Assembly: GCA_965365445.1 (NCBI GenBank) | Contig: CBDUBS010000244.1 | Span: 1-5,131 of the forward strand | DNA length: 5,131 nt | Source: CBDUBS01 sp965365445 | Lineage (GTDB): Bacteria > Bacteroidota > Rhodothermia > Rhodothermales > DASSAV01 | Direction: 5' to 3' | Shown here: one piece after another, positions 1 through 5,131 of the stretch | Numbering within the stretch: position 1 is the first letter of the stretch | Layout: the number at the start of each line of letters is the position of its first letter | Program-made: the position numbers and the translations under genes | Notes under the pieces: model-generated | Databases searched by the model: none | What the model was told of the DNA's origin: nothing | The model's input: only the letters and a program-made list of their open reading frames with translations

Positions 1-1
1 C

Positions 2-184
2 CGCCGGTACGGCCTCACCGTTCTGGCCGTCCGCCGGGAAGGAAAAACGATCGGCAGTCCTGCCGGTGATTTTCGCGCCCAACCCGGCGACCGTCTCGTT
101 CTCGTCGGCACATCCGACCGTTTTTCCGCATGCGCCGATCTGTTTCGCTCGGCTCCTCCACTGGAGGCGGCCTCGCCGGACTGA
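2..184 (+). CDS. C-terminal end of a TrkA-C (RCK_C) domain protein, 5' truncated
   Basis: Only the last 60 codons are present, open from the window edge and ending in TGA at 182-184. The peptide reads YGLTVLAVRREGKTIGSPAG, followed by a segment containing QPGDRLVLVGTSD. This alternation of 'GLTVLAVRR-G', a 'P' turn and 'PGDRLVLVG' is the typical second half of a TrkA-C/RCK_C domain, a small cytoplasmic ligand-binding domain found at the end of K+ channel or transporter subunits and of CPA-type cation:proton antiporters. The final residues (about 45-60) are a short helix and a loose tail. Which transporter it belongs to cannot be told because the membrane part is outside the window. The next gene on the same strand, 23 bases on, is a K+ channel, so a shared cation-transport transcript is plausible but inferred. 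TrkA itself, a Kef/NhaP2-like antiporter or an SLC13-like permease are all possible parents. Confidence 0.75.
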   Translation, partial: RRYGLTVLAVRREGKTIGSPAGDFRAQPGDRLVLVGTSDRFSACADLFRSAPPLEAASPD

Positions 185-207
185 TAGCTCCAAACCCTAC
201 CAAGCAT

Positions 208-1065
208 ATGGAACGACCTCGAGGGTGGCGCGACAGCCTCTACCGGATCATCTTCGAATCGGATACCCCATCGGGCCGGGCGTTCGATATCGTGCTCATC
301 ACGGCCATTCTGCTCAGCGTCACCATCATCATCCTCGAATCGTTGCCGGAAGTGCGGGAGGTGTACGGGGGATATTTTATGGCCGCCGAATGGTTTTTTA
401 CCATTCTGTTTACCATCGAGTACGCCCTCCGGCTGATGAGCGCACATCGGCCCATCCGGTATGCATTCAGTTTTTACGGTCTGGTGGATCTGATTGCCGT
501 CGCACCGACCTACCTGAGCGCTCTGATTCCCGGGGCTCAGTATTTTCTGGTCGTTCGGATGCTACGCATCTTGCGCATTTTCAGGGTTCTGAAACTCGTA
601 GAGTACCTGAACGAGGCGGGTACGATCACAAGAGCCCTCCGGGCAAGCCGTCGCAAAATCGAGGTGTTCATCGTAACCGTGTTTACGATGGTCGTCATAC
701 TCGGATCGCTCATGTACCTCGTAGAAGGCCCGGAGAACGGATTCACCAGCATTCCGCTCAGCATATACTGGGCCATCGTCACCCTGACGACCGTAGGTTA
801 CGGAGACATCTCGCCCCAAACGGCTCTCGGGCAGGGACTGGCGGCCATCATCATGCTGCTGGGATACGGCATCATTGCGGTGCCGACGGGTATCGTCACG
901 AACGAGCTGGCGCGGTCCGAACGAGAAACCCGGGATGTGGCTGCTGCCGTCGTAACCGCACCGTGTCCGCGCTGCTCCTTCGCGCCGCACGATGCCGACG
1001 CGCGGTTTTGCAAAGCGTGCGGCGAACGGTTGGAAGCCCGGATGCCGCCGGAATCTCGGGGGTAG
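208..1065 (+). CDS. Voltage-gated potassium channel (6TM ion transporter) with C-terminal zinc ribbon
   Basis: A 285-residue inner-membrane channel expected to form a tetramer that passes K+ in response to membrane voltage. Membrane segments in order: S1 about 26-44, S2 57-77 with Glu71 and Arg75, S3 88-102 with Asp94, S4 112-130, S5 152-172, pore helix about 184-194, selectivity filter TVGYGD at 195-200, S6 209-231. S4 carries a positive charge at every third place (Arg117, 120, 123, 126, Lys129), so the voltage sensor looks intact. The cytoplasmic tail ends in a four-cysteine zinc ribbon: CPRC (Cys253, Cys256) and CKAC (Cys268, Cys271). The length is usual for bacterial Kv-type channels. 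The frame is open upstream to an ATG at 130, but that start would lie inside the preceding gene. The ATG at 208 begins just before the conserved amphipathic N-terminus and leaves a 23-base gap. No clear Shine-Dalgarno site precedes it. Ion selectivity is read from the filter; gating is inferred from S4. Confidence 0.93.
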   Translation: MERPRGWRDSLYRIIFESDTPSGRAFDIVLITAILLSVTIIILESLPEVREVYGGYFMAAEWFFTILFTIEYALRLMSAHRPIRYAFSFYGLVDLIAVAPTYLSALIPGAQYFLVVRMLRILRIFRVLKLVEYLNEAGTITRALRASRRKIEVFIVTVFTMVVILGSLMYLVEGPENGFTSIPLSIYWAIVTLTTVGYGDISPQTALGQGLAAIIMLLGYGIIAVPTGIVTNELARSERETRDVAAAVVTAPCPRCSFAPHDADARFCKACGERLEARMPPESRG

Positions 1066-1109
1066 ACACTTGTCGTATGGCCTCCCTCGCCCCTTTCACT
1101 CACAGGTTC

Positions 1110-1117
1110 TATATTTA
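1110..1117 (+). promoter_or_regulatory. Possible -7 box upstream of the NurA gene
   Basis: TATATTTA lies in the only AT-rich patch of the 116-base gap between the channel gene and the nuclease gene. It matches seven of eight positions of the Bacteroidota -7 consensus (TAnnTTTG, counting the two free bases). No convincing -33 TTTG partner is visible at the expected distance, so this is a weak call. If real, transcription would begin near 1123 and give a leader of about 60 bases before the start codon at 1182. Confidence 0.22.
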
Positions 1118-1165
1118 CAGTAAACCGGCGCAGAGGGGGTTGAATGCTTCCTTTTCCGAAGCGCC

Positions 1166-1173
1166 GGAGGAGG
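1166..1173 (+). promoter_or_regulatory. Strong ribosome binding site of the NurA gene
   Basis: GGAGGAGG sits 8 bases before the ATG at 1182, a near-ideal Shine-Dalgarno site. It decides the start: the reading frame is open far upstream, across the whole channel gene, and includes a TTG at 1140, but the site points only to 1182. The other genes in this window have weak or no such site, so this one stands out. Confidence 0.75.
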
Positions 1174-1181
1174 TTTCGCTC

Positions 1182-2336
1182 ATGTTGGATCTGTCTCGAT
1201 TGCAAAGCCAGTTTTCCGATTTCGGCTCCTATCAGGTGCAGGAAGAAGCCATCCGGGAGCAGCGACTCCGCCGAGCGATCCAGGCGTTGAGGGAATGCCG
1301 AACGGCGTGGGAGGACCTCAACGACCGAGCCCGCGCCGCCAATCCGAAGTGGCTCGTGGGCAGAGCGCAGGAGTCGCCGGATACGACATGCCCGTGCGGC
1401 CCGCGCCCGACGCCGATCACGGTGGTTGCCACCGATGGTTCACAGATCTTTCCTGACCGGAACATTGAGCCGACCTGTTACCTGCTCAACATCGGGCGCA
1501 TTGCGTTTCAATACGGCACGCACGAGCGGCCGCTCATGGAATCGGCCCCCTTCTTCCGGTACCGTAGCGTCGACCTCGAAGATCATTTCGATGACGTATT
1601 CGAGACCTCCACCGCCGAAATCGTATCCGCCCTTCGCGACGGTCTGGAGCTGGAGGCCCTGCTCGACGTGGCCGAATCGGTGCGGATCGCAGGTCGGCCC
1701 ATCGTCGCGATGGCGGACGGAACGCTGATCCGCTGGATGGTTCGCCGGATGCACAACCGCGCGCTGGAGGAACGCCTCATCGCCCGGTACACCGAGACGC
1801 TGGCAGGCTTCCGAAACCAGGGCATACCCGTGTGTTCCTACATCAGTATGCCCAACGGCACGGAAGTGGTCAATCTGCTGCGGGTGTTTCTGGGCGATAC
1901 GGACGATGCCGGTGAGGAATCCATAAAGGGTCTGGTGGATCGGAAAATCTTCGAATGCACCCTCGGTATCGGGGAGCGTTCGGCCATCTTCGAATCGTCG
2001 TCCCACATCCAGCAGGATTACGGCGAAGATCGCATTTGCTTTTTTTACGTCCACGTAGCTTCCGAGCGGGGCGGCGCGGAAATAGGGCGCGTCGAGATCC
2101 CGCTCTGGGTTGCCGGAGATGCCTCGCTGGTCGATATGGTGCATGCCGTCATCCTGAGCGAGTGCGAAAAAGGAGACGGATACCCGGTCATTCTATCCGA
2201 GGCTCACCAGCAGGCCGTCGTTCGGGCAAGAGAACGAGATATATTTTACGAAATGGTAGACGGAGCGGTAACCCGTGTAGGTCTGGCCGCATTTGGTTCA
2301 CGGAAGGCCGCTTCAAAAAGGACTCCGAGGGTATGA
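1182..2336 (+). CDS. nurA: NurA-domain nuclease
   Basis: A 384-residue cytoplasmic protein of the NurA family, single- and double-strand DNA nucleases that with the HerA ATPase resect DNA ends in archaea and some bacteria. An N-terminal helical, charged region (about 1-60) precedes the nuclease core. Family marks visible: ATDGSQI at 83-89, where Asp85 is the expected first metal-binding residue; a second acidic strand MADGTLIRW at 177-185 with Asp179; and the C-terminal GYPVILSEAHQQAV motif around 335-348 with Glu340 and His342. The RNase H-like fold of the family uses such acidic residues to hold Mn2+ or Mg2+. The start at 1182 is fixed by GGAGGAGG 8 bases upstream. The stop overlaps the next gene's ATG (ATGA), so the two are almost certainly co-translated. 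The domain assignment is from motif recognition; nuclease activity and a repair role are inferred from the family. No HerA ATPase follows within the window. Confidence 0.85.
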   Translation: MLDLSRLQSQFSDFGSYQVQEEAIREQRLRRAIQALRECRTAWEDLNDRARAANPKWLVGRAQESPDTTCPCGPRPTPITVVATDGSQIFPDRNIEPTCYLLNIGRIAFQYGTHERPLMESAPFFRYRSVDLEDHFDDVFETSTAEIVSALRDGLELEALLDVAESVRIAGRPIVAMADGTLIRWMVRRMHNRALEERLIARYTETLAGFRNQGIPVCSYISMPNGTEVVNLLRVFLGDTDDAGEESIKGLVDRKIFECTLGIGERSAIFESSSHIQQDYGEDRICFFYVHVASERGGAEIGRVEIPLWVAGDASLVDMVHAVILSECEKGDGYPVILSEAHQQAVVRARERDIFYEMVDGAVTRVGLAAFGSRKAASKRTPRV

Positions 2337-2935
2337 TTCCAACGGGTAAGCTCATGCATCAACGCATCGCGGAAATAGTCGAATCGTGCACCAACCAGTT
2401 TGTTGCGGAGGTATCCCGGGGTGCTGAAATACCGGCGTTCGGTTCGTGGGTGCATGTGCCCACGCCCGACGGCCGTGAGGTGTACGCCGTCGTAAGCCAC
2501 GTCGAGATCGGCAGCATCGAGCCGGGGCGGCGCGCCGTCGCGTTCGGAAAAACGACCGACGAGCTAAGAAAGGAAATGCCCCACGTCCTCGAACTCCTTC
2601 GGACCACGTTTCGGGCCCAGGTGCTGGCCTTTAAGGACGCCCGGGGCGTGCTCAGGCAAACGCTCCCGCCGTTCCCGGCCGACATCCACGGATTCGTGTA
2701 TCCCTGCACAGAGGACCAGGTGCGCGTGCTGGGTTCACCATACGACTTCCTCCGGATGCTGGCGCGCAACGCCGATCCGGCCGTACCTGTCGATGAACTG
2801 CTCGTCGTCATATTCAACCAGATACGGAAGGCCGGCGGTACTCGGGAAGCCGTCGTAGAAGCAGGGCGGGTAATTGGCCGGCTGTTCAACGACGACCACG
2901 AACGCCTTCAATCCATATTACGCCGAATCGATTGA
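2333..2935 (+). CDS. HAS-barrel-like protein coupled to NurA
   Basis: A 200-residue soluble protein whose ATG overlaps the NurA stop by four bases. Residues about 10-75 look like a HAS barrel, the small beta domain named for HerA and ATP synthase: a helix (IAEIVESC), 'FVAEVSRGAEIPAFGSWVHV' at 23-42, then 'REVYAVVSHVEIGSIEPGRR' at 48-67. Residues 76-100 form a helix-rich stretch, and 105-130 contains LPPFPADIHGFVYPCTEDQV. The C-terminal part (about 137-200) is helical and ends in LQSILRRID. There is no Walker A or B motif, so it is not a HerA ATPase but at most its N-terminal barrel as a free protein. From memory, proteins of this layout (barrel, 'PP.P..IH..VY' segment, helical end) also occur in cyanobacteria; I cannot check this here. 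By context it may hold or load NurA or a HerA encoded elsewhere. A second ATG at 2354 (Met8) is an alternative start. No signal peptide or membrane segment is seen. Confidence 0.68.
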   Translation: MIPTGKLMHQRIAEIVESCTNQFVAEVSRGAEIPAFGSWVHVPTPDGREVYAVVSHVEIGSIEPGRRAVAFGKTTDELRKEMPHVLELLRTTFRAQVLAFKDARGVLRQTLPPFPADIHGFVYPCTEDQVRVLGSPYDFLRMLARNADPAVPVDELLVVIFNQIRKAGGTREAVVEAGRVIGRLFNDDHERLQSILRRID

Positions 2936-2955
2936 CGGCCTAGAAGATGAGGCCG
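2936..2955. terminator. Hairpin at the convergent gene junction
   Basis: CGGCCT (2936-2941) and AGGCCG (2950-2955) form a perfect 6-base-pair GC-rich stem with an 8-base loop. It lies exactly where two convergent genes meet: it begins one base after the plus-strand stop (2935) and contains the minus-strand stop (2940-2942). Position suggests a shared, bidirectional end of transcription. Neither strand shows a T-tract after the stem, so it is not a classical Rho-independent terminator; it could instead stall polymerase or protect both 3' ends. Confidence 0.3.
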
Positions 2956-3449
2956 AGACGGGCGGGTACGGCGATGTCCACGCGGTTCTTCCCGAGGATG
3001 AGGGCGGGGTTGATTTCGTAGAAAATGGTCATATCGTTGAACAGCCGAACCCACCCGATGCCTCCGTGCAGGGTAGGCCCGGTATTTCCGTCGCCTCCCG
3101 CAAAGGGGACGTAGGCGCCGAAGCCTCCCATCAAGTACGGAGCGCGTTCCCCCCGCACCGGCATCGTTACGATGGCCGAAACCTGTGGGTCGAACACGTA
3201 AGATGCATCATCGCGCCCTCCCAGGGTAAAGCCCGTCACTCCGAGATCGACGGCAAGGGACAGGTCCATGGTTACCGGCGCCGATGCGCGCCCGCGGACC
3301 CCGATGCCGATTCCATCGGCCGTGCTCAGCATGGCATTGAATCCGAGGCCGAACCGGGTGTTCAGTTCCTGATTCTGCGCCTGGATCGGCTTCGGTGAGA
3401 TACCCGGTAAAATTACTACCAGAACGAAAAGGCGGAAAAATATCTTCAT
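2940..3449 (-). CDS. Secreted outer-membrane beta-barrel-like protein
   Basis: A 169-residue protein of unknown specific role. It begins with a Sec signal peptide, MKIFFRLFVLVVILPG followed by SPKPIQAQ, with likely cleavage after Ala24. The mature part is rich in Gly and aromatic residues with alternating polar and apolar strands: FGLGFNAM, GIGIGVRGR, MDLSLAVDLGVTGFTL, SAIVTMPVRG, APYLMGGFGAYVPFAGG, GGIGWVRLF, MTIFYEINPALIL, and a last strand VDIAVPARLGLIF. The terminal Phe and the alternating last strand fit the signal read by the BAM complex, so a small barrel of about 8 strands in the outer membrane is inferred. I chose the ATG at 3449 because it starts the signal peptide directly; an in-frame ATG at 3485 would add 12 residues. 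No Shine-Dalgarno site is seen. It converges on the NurA unit with only 4 bases between stops and diverges from the sulfatase gene. A periplasmic or surface beta-sandwich is the alternative. Confidence 0.72.
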   Translation of the reverse strand: MKIFFRLFVLVVILPGISPKPIQAQNQELNTRFGLGFNAMLSTADGIGIGVRGRASAPVTMDLSLAVDLGVTGFTLGGRDDASYVFDPQVSAIVTMPVRGERAPYLMGGFGAYVPFAGGDGNTGPTLHGGIGWVRLFNDMTIFYEINPALILGKNRVDIAVPARLGLIF

Positions 3450-3658
3450 GATGTCCGATCGAAAGAGGAAACGCGGAGGGATCATCCATATCCCGAAGCA
3501 AATTCAGTGTGCAGAATACAACGTAGACCACAATCGGATCGTAAAAAAACGTGCACCTGACGCTCGGATACGGTAGCTTCCTTTTGTAAGGTTCTGTCAT
3601 TCGCCCCTTTCCAGGATTGCCTGCGGGAAGGGCTTCCGGCCCAACTCAGCCAACCTCA
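3450..3658. promoter_or_regulatory. Divergent intergenic region between barrel protein and sulfatase genes
   Basis: These 209 bases must hold the promoters of both flanking genes, since they are transcribed away from each other. Visible elements: a run of seven A (3542-3548), the palindrome GTGCAC (3551-3556), a short inverted repeat CCTT-TTGT-AAGG (3580-3591), and a near-perfect dyad GGAAG-GG-CTTCC (3626-3637) that ends 21 bases before the sulfatase ATG, where it could act as an operator or leader hairpin. I see no convincing -33/-7 or -35/-10 pair on either strand and no Shine-Dalgarno site before either start. Short open frames across it look like chance. Confidence 0.4.
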
Positions 3659-5131
3659 ATGCGTTCTACGTTACATCCGTTCGGTAAACTTCTTCTGGTC
3701 GGCAGCTTCGTGGCTTCCGCCTTCGGTTTGAGCGCCTGCACCGATACGATGCATTCGGGTGAAAAGCCGCTTCGCAAACCCAACATCATCTTCATTCTGG
3801 CCGATGACGCCGGGTATGGCGACTTTACCATCACCGGCCAGAAGCGGTTTACTACGCCTAATATCGACCGTCTGGGCAACGAGGGATTGCGTTTCACGCA
3901 ATTTTATGCCGGGAGCACGGTATGCGCTCCGTCCCGCTCGGCTTTATTGACCGGACTGCATACCGGCCACACTCCGATCCGGGGCAACCGGGAGATCAAG
4001 CCGGAGGGGCAGGAACCCCTTCCCGACACGGTGTTAACGCTCGCCGAAATGATGAAAGACGCCGGGTACGTCACCGGGGCCTTCGGCAAGTGGGGGCTGG
4101 GCTATCCGGACTCCGAAGGAGATCCACTGAATCAGGGTTTCGACCAGTTCTACGGTTACAACTGCCAGCGGATAGCCCATCGGTACTACCCGACCCACCT
4201 GTGGGATAACGACCGGCGCGTGGACCTTCCGGGCAATGCCGATGGAGGCCGATCCACGTATAGCCACGACCTCATTCAGGAGCGAGCCCTGCGATTCATC
4301 GAGACGCATCGCGACACGAGTTTTTTCCTGTTTTTGCCCTACACCATCCCGCACGTCGAGTTGATCGTACCGGAAGACTCCATTATTGAGCGGTTTCGTA
4401 ACCAAATACCTGAATCCGCGCCCTTCGTGGGTAAAGATTACCAATCGGGGCAGTTCGACCCGGGCGGCTATGCCTCGCAATCCACGCCGAGGGCGGCGTA
4501 TGCGGCCATGATGACCCGCCTGGATCTATATGTCGGTCAAATCCTCGACCAACTCGCAGACCTGGGCCTCGATCGGAACACCATCGTTCTTTTTTCGAGT
4601 GACAACGGCCCCAATCTGACGGGAGGAGGGTCCGATCCGGAGTTCTTCGACAGCAACGGACCTTTTCGCGGATATAAACGCGATCTCTACGAAGGAGGTA
4701 TTCGGGCGCCGCTTCTCGTACGCTGGCCGGCGAGCATTGCCTCCGGTCGGGTTACGGACCATGTTGCCGCGTTCTGGGACCTGATGCCGACAATGGCGGA
4801 GATGGTCGGCGCCCGGCCGTCCTCGACGGACGGCATCTCCTTCTTGCCGACTTTGCTAAATACCGGCAAGCAGCCCGTCCATGCTCACCTGTACTGGGAG
4901 TTCCATGAGCAAAACGGCAAACAGGCCGTACGTAAGGGAAAGTGGAAAGCCGTCCGGCTCAACGTGGTGGACGACAGGGATGCTCCGCTTGAACTGTACG
5001 ATCTCGAAACCGACCCTCAGGAGAAATATGATGTAGCCTCCCGAAACCCGGATATCGTACGTGAAATGGCGGGAATCATGAAGGCCTCTCACACGGATTC
5101 GGATGTTTTTTCGACGTTGAACAGAGCCGAT
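3659..5131 (+). CDS. Lipoprotein arylsulfatase (type I sulfatase), 3' truncated
   Basis: 491 codons are present and the frame is still open at the window edge. It is a formylglycine-dependent sulfatase that hydrolyses sulfate esters. The N-terminus is a lipoprotein signal: a basic start, an apolar stretch at about 11-24 and lipobox LSAC with Cys27 as the lipid-bearing residue, so the enzyme is membrane-anchored in the envelope. Catalytic marks: Asp49-Asp50 in ILADDAGYGD (metal), CAPSR at 89-93 with Cys89 to be converted to formylglycine and Arg93, Lys144 in GKWGLG, His232 in IPHVEL, Asp315-Asn316 in SSDNGP (metal), and Lys340 in GYKRDLYEGG. The C-terminal subdomain contains the usual LELYDLETDPQEKYDV segment, so little should be missing (sulfatases are commonly 450-550 residues). 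The Cys-type motif needs a separate maturing enzyme, FGE or anSME, not seen here. Substrate cannot be told; sulfated algal or animal polysaccharide is a usual target of such enzymes. No other carbohydrate gene is visible nearby. The start at 3659 is the ATG that gives a proper signal peptide. Confidence 0.93.
   Translation, partial: MRSTLHPFGKLLLVGSFVASAFGLSACTDTMHSGEKPLRKPNIIFILADDAGYGDFTITGQKRFTTPNIDRLGNEGLRFTQFYAGSTVCAPSRSALLTGLHTGHTPIRGNREIKPEGQEPLPDTVLTLAEMMKDAGYVTGAFGKWGLGYPDSEGDPLNQGFDQFYGYNCQRIAHRYYPTHLWDNDRRVDLPGNADGGRSTYSHDLIQERALRFIETHRDTSFFLFLPYTIPHVELIVPEDSIIERFRNQIPESAPFVGKDYQSGQFDPGGYASQSTPRAAYAAMMTRLDLYVGQILDQLADLGLDRNTIVLFSSDNGPNLTGGGSDPEFFDSNGPFRGYKRDLYEGGIRAPLLVRWPASIASGRVTDHVAAFWDLMPTMAEMVGARPSSTDGISFLPTLLNTGKQPVHAHLYWEFHEQNGKQAVRKGKWKAVRLNVVDDRDAPLELYDLETDPQEKYDVASRNPDIVREMAGIMKASHTDSDVFSTLNRAD

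Noticed and set aside
130..207. Upstream ATG at 130 as the channel start.
   Set aside because: It would overlap the end of the TrkA-C gene by 55 bases and add a low-complexity stretch (SLGSSTGGGLAG) that does not look like a channel N-terminus.
66..1181. The reading frame of the NurA gene stays open for 372 codons upstream, across the whole channel gene.
   Set aside because: The translation is rich in Arg, His and Pro with no domain-like pattern, the channel in the other frame is unmistakable, and a strong ribosome site fixes the NurA start at 1182. It is an out-of-frame shadow in GC-rich coding DNA.
1440..2144. A 234-codon minus-strand open frame inside the NurA gene.
   Set aside because: It is antisense to a clear coding gene, shows no motif, and is the usual mirror frame of GC-rich coding sequence.
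1955..2332. In-frame upstream extension of the HAS-barrel protein.
   Set aside because: It lies wholly within the NurA coding region, and its translation is Arg-rich with no fold-like pattern. The ATGA overlap at 2333 is a far better start.
2874..3398. A 174-codon plus-strand open frame opposite the barrel-protein gene.
   Set aside because: The minus-strand product has a signal peptide and barrel pattern; the plus-strand product has neither and overlaps the end of the HAS-barrel gene.
3542..3556. A-tract and GTGCAC palindrome as a specific operator.
   Set aside because: Too short and common to support a binding site without comparison between genomes; kept only as part of the intergenic description.
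3208..3600. A minus-strand open frame of 130 codons overlapping the barrel gene and the intergenic region.
   Set aside because: It is out of frame with the signal-peptide protein and without any recognisable domain.
1..5131. Mobile element, CRISPR array, tRNA/rRNA, phage or toxin-antitoxin features.
   Set aside because: No terminal inverted repeats, direct-repeat arrays, transposase or integrase motifs, or tRNA-like cloverleaf sequences were seen on reading both strands.

Overview
The window carries five protein genes from a moderately GC-rich bacterium (about 55-60% GC by eye), densely packed and with no mobile element, RNA gene or CRISPR array visible. Several traits fit Bacteroidota or the related Rhodothermota/Balneolota lineages: mostly weak or absent Shine-Dalgarno sites, a lipoprotein sulfatase, and a small secreted beta-barrel-like protein ending in Phe. 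The taxonomic call is an inference, and other Gram-negative phyla are possible.

Region by region: (1) positions 2-184 hold the last 60 codons of a protein ending in a TrkA-C (RCK_C) domain, a regulatory domain common on cation transporters. (2) After 23 bases, 208-1065 encodes a complete six-helix voltage-gated K+ channel with filter TVGYGD, a regular S4 arginine ladder and a C-terminal four-cysteine zinc ribbon. (3) A 116-base gap holding a possible promoter and a very strong ribosome site leads to a two-gene unit: a NurA-type nuclease (1182-2336) overlapping by ATGA with a HAS-barrel-like protein (2333-2935). (4) A minus-strand gene (2940-3449), convergent with that unit and only 4 bases away, encodes a secreted outer-membrane-barrel-like protein. 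(5) A 209-base divergent intergenic region separates it from a plus-strand lipoprotein sulfatase (3659 to the window end, C-terminus cut off).

Functionally these look like three unrelated modules: cation transport (TrkA-C protein and K+ channel), DNA end processing (NurA plus a HAS-barrel partner), and envelope or polymer scavenging (barrel protein and sulfatase). The most interesting point is the nuclease pair: NurA normally works with the HerA ATPase, but here it is coupled to what looks like a stand-alone HAS-barrel protein, and no HerA ATPase gene lies within the visible neighbourhood. I see no clear evidence of an entirely new system.
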